Source: Paulinella micropora
Taxonomy: Eukaryota; Cercozoa; Imbricatea; Euglyphida
DNA length: 35,463 nt
Direction of reading: 5' to 3'
Assembly: GCA_009731375.1 (NCBI GenBank)
Contig: BJOX01000010.1
Coordinates: forward strand, 1,553,776-1,589,238
Under the pieces are notes generated by a model, which saw only the letters and a program-made list of their open reading frames with translations, was not told the DNA's origin and made no database searches. The first letter of the stretch is position 1; each line of letters opens with the position of its first letter. Positions 32,331 through 35,463 of the stretch are shown here, one piece after another. A program made the position numbers and the translations under genes.

Positions 32331-34100
32331 GATTTGATTCCTTTCCAGTGAGTGAACAGCTTAGAGCTGACTCCCTTCGGGACCTGAGGATGGTACAACA
32401 GTACAATATCCCCAACCTGAAATTTGATCTGATCCAAGTGCGCTTGTCGCACCCCTTCAGCATCAGTCCTTCGGCGCTCCGCCTCTCTATGCGCCCTGAC
32501 TATTTGTTCCGCCTCCATCTTCATTCTAAGTCTCATCCCAAACAACTCATCCGCATCCGCCCAAGTGTCTTTTGGGTGAAGGAGCGAAGTCGGGATATCA
32601 GGCTCACGCCCATATACTAACTGATATGGCGAGATTGAGCTCTTCGAGCCTCCTAACGCCGTAGAGGGTAGACAGTTCATTGCAAACGCAAATGATGGTG
32701 CTGCCTCGACCCATGCTCTTTGATTCTCCTTCTTCGTGCAATACATCTTTAGCGAGGCTTTGAGGGGTCTGTGTACCCGCTCGATTTTCCCATTTGCTCG
32801 CGGGTTATAGGCAGTAACATATTGCCATTTCATCCCGTAATACTTAGATAGTTTGTCGATGACCTCGTTATTAAAGTCCGAGCCTCGATCAGAACATATC
32901 TTTCTTGGTACTCCGATCTGTGAGATGATCCTATCGATCAGCGCCTCGGCCGTCGTCTTGCCGGTAACGTCTTTGACAGGGATGATCCACACATAGTTGG
33001 TGGCTCTGTCAATAGCCGTAAGGAGGTATTTGTAACCATCCTTCGATTCTGGGAAAGGTCCCACATGATCAATGTGTATAAACTCAAACATCCCCGCATG
33101 AAGAGGAAATTCGCCAATCAGGCCGAAATTTGCCTTCAGTGGTGTTTTGTTTATCTTGCACGGGATGCATGCATCCACCGCCTGATCTATCTCCTCCTTC
33201 ATCTTCTTCCACCAGAATCGCCTCGCTACGAACATGTGAGTTCGTTGTCGACCCGGATGCGCCAAAAGTGGGCAATTGTGGGCTGCGACAAATATAAATC
33301 GTCTCAGACTCTCCGGTACCCAAAGGGTCCATTTGTCCGGCTGTGACGCATAGCGACCGTGAAGGCCCTTGTACCACAGTAGACCATCTCTCCATCCCAT
33401 CTCCTTCATCTGATCTTTGATCGCTTTCGTCATCCTTAGCTCATCCGGGTTCTGATATAACTGTATGAGTTCCTTAAACTCCGGATCTTGAGCCTGTTGT
33501 TGCCTCCATGCGGTAGGCGAGGCTATATGGATAGTACCATCTTCTAGCCTTACCCCGATCCTCTCCGGGTCATCGTCTAGGTCACTTCTCCGCTCTTGAG
33601 GAGGCTCCGCATAAACTTCCTGCGTCTCCTCTTCTTCCTTCATGTTCGCCTTCGCATTCTCATATACCTCATAGGACCACTCAGCATCCTCCTGGGTATG
33701 TAGCTCACAACATATCCCGTGATCCGGGCCTTGTGGACTGTACCGTAGACCCGTGCGGTCATATCGGACTCCACTCGCCATCTCCATCGCCTCAATGTGG
33801 CTGACCTCATACACCTTGTCAGTGGACAAGTCTTCCATCTCCACCGTGGACACCAACGCCGATATTTCTGAGTTAAACTCTAGCCTAGAGAGGCTATCAG
33901 CGACCACATTTCGCTTCCCCGGTAGATGGGCCATTGTAAAATCGAAATAAGACAAGAACGCTTGCCACCGCGCCAGCCGTCCTGTCTGTTCATGATTCAT
34001 CAACCATAACAGGTTATGATGATCAGTTCTACAATAAATTGAGGTCCTCCCCACAAATACTCTCTGAGCCTCTTGAGGGCCCATACCACCGCTAACGCCT
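32309..34100 (-). pseudogene. gypsy pol: end of RNase H, then integrase
   Basis: From about 34090 the frame reads CRTDHHNLLWLMNHEQTGRL (late RNase H) and LPGKRNVVADSLSRL. A linker of about 200 residues follows, then the integrase zinc-binding site with H...H...CIPC at about 33288-33155 and the catalytic core. The three acidic positions lie in HIDHVGPF, CSDRGSDF and GKIERVHRPL. The frame continues to VGDIVLLYHP and HWKG before shifting at about 32330. The integrase itself looks intact; the breaks are at either end. Confidence 0.85.
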
Positions 34101-34625
34101 CTCTTTGCCTTGTGCAATAGTTTCTCTCCGCCGCACACAACTTTCTACTAATAAACATGATTGGGCGTAATTTCTTCTCCTCATCTTCCTGCTGTATTAC
34201 AGCCCCAATCGCAAACTTAGATGCATCTGTATCGACTACGAAGTGTTTCGTGAAGTCGGGCATCGTTAACACCAGTCCTTCGTCCTTCGGGTCTTTGTAA
34301 ATAAGATCTTTGAGCGTATGAAACGCTTGCAAAGCCTCTTCATCCCACTTCTCAAAGTCTCCAAAATCTATCATTCTCTCCAACTTAGCACGTGTTGCAC
34401 CCCAATCTGGTATGAACTGGCTATAGTATTGCGCCATCGCAAGGAATGAGTGCAATTCAGTGCGGTTCTTCGGTATCGGTCGATTCATAATCTCCTCCCT
34501 CTTCTCCTTAGATATCGAGACTCGGTTATGAGAGATCTCGTACCCTAAATATGTCACACTCGTCTTGGCAAGTTGACACTTCTTCAGATTGCACTTCAGG
34601 CCAAAAGCTCCGATGCGCCTGAATA
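34000..34625 (-). pseudogene. gypsy pol: 3' part of reverse transcriptase and first half of RNase H
   Basis: It reads GLKCNLKKCQLAK, then TYLGYEISHNRVSISKEKRE and FLAMAQYYSQFIPDW (RT thumb/connection), then FVVDTDASKFAIGAVIQQ and TRQREALAVVWAL of RNase H (first Asp and Glu present). The frame is lost near 34040, where the adjacent frame takes over. Upstream of 34625 the reading shifts again and meets the LTR at 34700, so the palm with its catalytic YxDD region is missing or unrecognisable. Confidence 0.8.
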
Positions 34626-34700
34626 TATCTCACCTCGAACAATTCCCGCAGTCCTCGACTTGAACGAAGTCAAAAAGATGAGTATACAATACGGCTGCCG

Positions 34701-35285
34701 TGTAATGCCCCCAATGATAGCTCAAGAAAAAGTCGGTAATACAACCAAACACAGTCCTCAAGAATGAGAATGATGTCTCGTTATATTAGCTCAGTGAAGC
34801 CGAAAAGGAAAACGGCAACAGACCAGGAATAAAATGGCATCAGGTCCAATCTGGACAAATAATACTGAAAACAGGCTGGTGCACCTGTCACCAGGAAAAG
34901 GTACTTTTTACCGGGTATCCGGGTGGTGATGCATACAGTACCCCCTCCCGATTTTATGACGGAAATAGCATTTTCGTCATACAACTTCTGACTTCTTTCT
35001 GCAAAATAGTATGCGCTATGGAGTCATGCCACACAGCGCATCGACCCACGGATAAACGCTAAAAGACGATAGATATATCCTCATACGGCACATCAAAGCG
35101 GATTCTCTAGCCGTTCTTGTAAATTTTGAACTCCTTGCCCTCAATCTCTCTCTCTCTCTCTCTTTTTTTTTTGGCAGTATGTCAAGAACAAATGTACTAT
35201 TATTAAAAAATACAAGCAACGTGGTGCTGTATTCCCCCCTTGATCTCCTTCCTCTTCTTATCATTATTATTATTATTATTATTTT
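34701..35285 (-). repeat. 5' LTR of the gypsy element (right copy)
   Basis: It matches 30126-30720 with scattered substitutions and small indels. Its CT array (35142-35163) and ATT array (35262-35283) are much shorter than in the left copy. A SINE starts directly after the ATT array, so the true LTR end is either at this point or beyond the window. Confidence 0.78.
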
Positions 35286-35463
35286 GGACACCGTGATAGC
35301 CCAGTGGTCAAGTTCTACCATATGGGCCCTATCGCCAGTTCGATTCCCGTCGGTGCCACCAGTATTTTCATTGAACATACCGATCCGTCTGGACCAGTAT
35401 TTTCATTGAACATACCGGCCCGTCTGGAAGTGTTGGAACTGCCCTTGCGGGGGTGTCATTAGA
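35286..35463 (+). mobile_element. SINE copy running off the window end
   Basis: It begins ggacaccgtgatagcccag after the ATT array of the gypsy LTR. It carries A and B boxes, two tandem copies of the ccagtattttcattgaacat motif, aagtgttggaactgccctt and gtgtcattaga at the last base. It is the best-preserved head in the window. Confidence 0.85.

Overview
This is eukaryotic nuclear DNA. Genes are split by GT-AG introns, several transposon classes are present, and roughly a third of the window is simple-sequence repeat (ATT, TATC, TATACA, TTC, GA, GT). EGF modules, a Thr-rich mucin-like tail and a further Cys-rich algal/protist-type domain suggest an aquatic protist or early-branching holozoan. The species cannot be named from this sequence. 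Five runs of N and one exact 1.45-kb duplication show that the assembly is fragile around repeats.

Layout. 1-1342: ATT-rich repeats and an interspersed repeat. 1343-6242: the 3' part of a nine-exon plus-strand gene for a secreted or surface protein (EGF modules, a GCY-type Cys domain, five cystine-knot modules, a Thr-rich tail). Its introns hold decayed tandem copies of the neighbouring exon edges. 7335-14120: a 6.8-kb DNA transposon with inverted ends and two convergent spliced genes (a 946-aa transposase-like protein and a 481-aa partner) separated by about five 180-bp satellite units. 14263-17523: an LTR-flanked Gag-only retroelement with a TTTAT target duplication. 17819-19439: a deletion derivative of the DNA transposon, repeated at 19675-21130 by what looks like an assembly error.

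21173-24830: microsatellites, gaps and several copies of a tRNA-like SINE with (ATT)n tails. 24830-26060: sparse sequence holding a small NUMOD1-like protein. 26200-29280: very long simple repeats, with the last two exons of an unknown gene at 28446-29372. 30126-35285: a minus-strand Ty3/gypsy element that has lost gag, protease and the RT palm and carries frameshifts. 35286-35463: another SINE running off the window.

The only host genes I can support are the EGF/cystine-knot gene, the partial gene at 28446-29372 and perhaps the NUMOD1-like ORF. Everything else is mobile or simple-sequence DNA. All spliced models were deduced by eye from splice sites and reading-frame phase.
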